From: Saprospiraceae bacterium UBA2329
Lineage (GTDB): Bacteria > Bacteroidota > Bacteroidia > Chitinophagales > Saprospiraceae
Direction of reading: 5' to 3'
NCBI GenBank assembly: GCA_002344975.1
Contig: DDUV01000058.1
Coordinates: 98,518 to 104,662, forward strand
Length of the DNA stretch: 6,145 bases
The position numbers and the translations under genes are program-made. Shown here piece by piece: positions 5,904-6,145 of the stretch (position 1 is the stretch's first letter; every line of letters begins with the position of its first letter). Below the pieces are notes generated by a model. The model saw only the letters and a program-made list of their open reading frames with translations. It had not been told where the DNA came from and ran no database searches.

Positions 5904-5924
5904 GATTCCGGAATTTCCGGAATC
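5904..5924. repeat. 21-bp perfect palindrome
   Basis: GATTCCGGAA (5904-5913) and TTCCGGAATC (5915-5924) are exact reverse complements around a single central T. With a 1-nt centre it fits a dimeric DNA-binding site or an interspersed repeat as well as an RNA hairpin. It sits in the 3' region of the partial gene, far from the lpxC start, so an operator role is not favoured. Confidence 0.7.
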
Positions 5925-5928
5925 GTCG

Positions 5929-5961
5929 TCGTTGGGGCAGCCACGAGGGCTGCCCCAACGA
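5929..5961. repeat. 14-bp-stem hairpin immediately after the T9SS-cargo gene stop
   Basis: Positions 5929-5942 pair perfectly with 5948-5961, the core being GTTGGGGCAGCC against GGCTGCCCCAAC, with a 5-nt loop. It starts 3 nt downstream of the stop codon at 5965-5967. No T tract follows on the minus strand, so it is more likely a 3'-end stabilising hairpin or an interspersed repeat than the terminator, which lies further downstream. Confidence 0.75.
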
Positions 5962-5964
5962 GGG

Positions 5965-6145
5965 CTATTCCCGCGCCAAAACTACCCGTTTCGTTTTATC
6001 GAGCCGGCCGGCAGATTTGACTTTTACCAGATACATTCCGTTTTCAAATGAAGCCAGATTCATGGTTTCAATCACATACTGCACCTCCTTTATCTCTCTG
6101 AATTGCAACAACTTGCCCTCGATGCTGTACACCTCTATCCGCACA
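5965..6145 (-). CDS. C-terminal end of a T9SS-secreted protein (type A sorting domain), partial
   Basis: The last 59 codons of a gene that enters from the right edge are readable, ending at TAG (5965-5967). The fragment reads VRIEVYSIEGKLLQF, then MNLASFENGMYLVKVKSAG and KTKRVVLARE. This is the pattern of a type IX secretion C-terminal sorting domain: a beta strand with a Y-S-I-E-G-K turn, an F-x-N-G-M-Y-L-V-K-V strand, then a short basic strand at the extreme C-terminus. In this family the domain directs proteins with a Sec signal peptide across the outer membrane and is then removed or processed. The functional part of the protein lies outside the window, so its activity is unknown. It is followed by three inverted repeats, the last a terminator, and is probably transcribed separately from the lpx genes. 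Confidence 0.82.
   Translation of the reverse strand, partial: VRIEVYSIEGKLLQFREIKEVQYVIETMNLASFENGMYLVKVKSAGRLDKTKRVVLARE

Noticed and set aside
5764..5958. Minus-strand open frame of 64 codons upstream of lpxC/fabZ
   Set aside because: It runs through the palindrome, the terminator and the -7 box and shows no domain.

Overview
The window most likely comes from a Bacteroidota chromosome, probably the Saprospiria/Lewinella side (the lineage within the phylum is a guess). Three things point to the phylum: a fused LpxC-FabZ protein followed directly by LpxA, a type IX secretion (T9SS) C-terminal sorting domain on the partial gene at the right edge, and a TAnnTTTG-type -7 promoter box in front of lpxC/fabZ. 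All five complete genes and the partial one are on the minus strand, so the window reads biologically from right to left.

Right edge (5768-6145): the last 59 codons of a secreted protein, then about 200 bp holding a 14-bp-stem hairpin, a 21-bp palindrome, a rho-independent terminator (5838-5868) and the lpxC -7 box (5798-5805).

Centre (1618-5767): a tightly packed operon. lpxC/fabZ and lpxA overlap by 8 nt, lpxA and an ABC ATPase by 11 nt, and the ATPase and a GT4-type glycosyltransferase by 1 nt (TAATG). LpxA adds the 3-hydroxyacyl chain to UDP-GlcNAc, LpxC deacetylates the product in the committed step of lipid A synthesis, and FabZ draws on the same 3-hydroxyacyl-ACP pool for fatty acid elongation. 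The last two genes fit an envelope role by context only. The ATPase has no permease here, and neither its substrate nor that of the glycosyltransferase can be read from sequence.

Left part (274-1617): a 135-bp spacer containing a duplicated 26-bp sequence and two small hairpins, then a PLP-dependent enzyme of the trans-sulfuration (Cys/Met metabolism) family. The enzyme probably has its own promoter.

Left edge (1-273): no gene. It holds three successive tandem arrays of unrelated sequence that all have a 7-bp period, followed by a long-looped GC-rich inverted repeat ending in TTTT.

I see no clearly new multi-gene system. The items most worth a second look are the heptad-repeat mosaic at the left edge, the duplicated 26-bp promoter-like repeat around paired hairpins at 1501-1617, and the non-canonical Q- and H-loops of the ABC ATPase.
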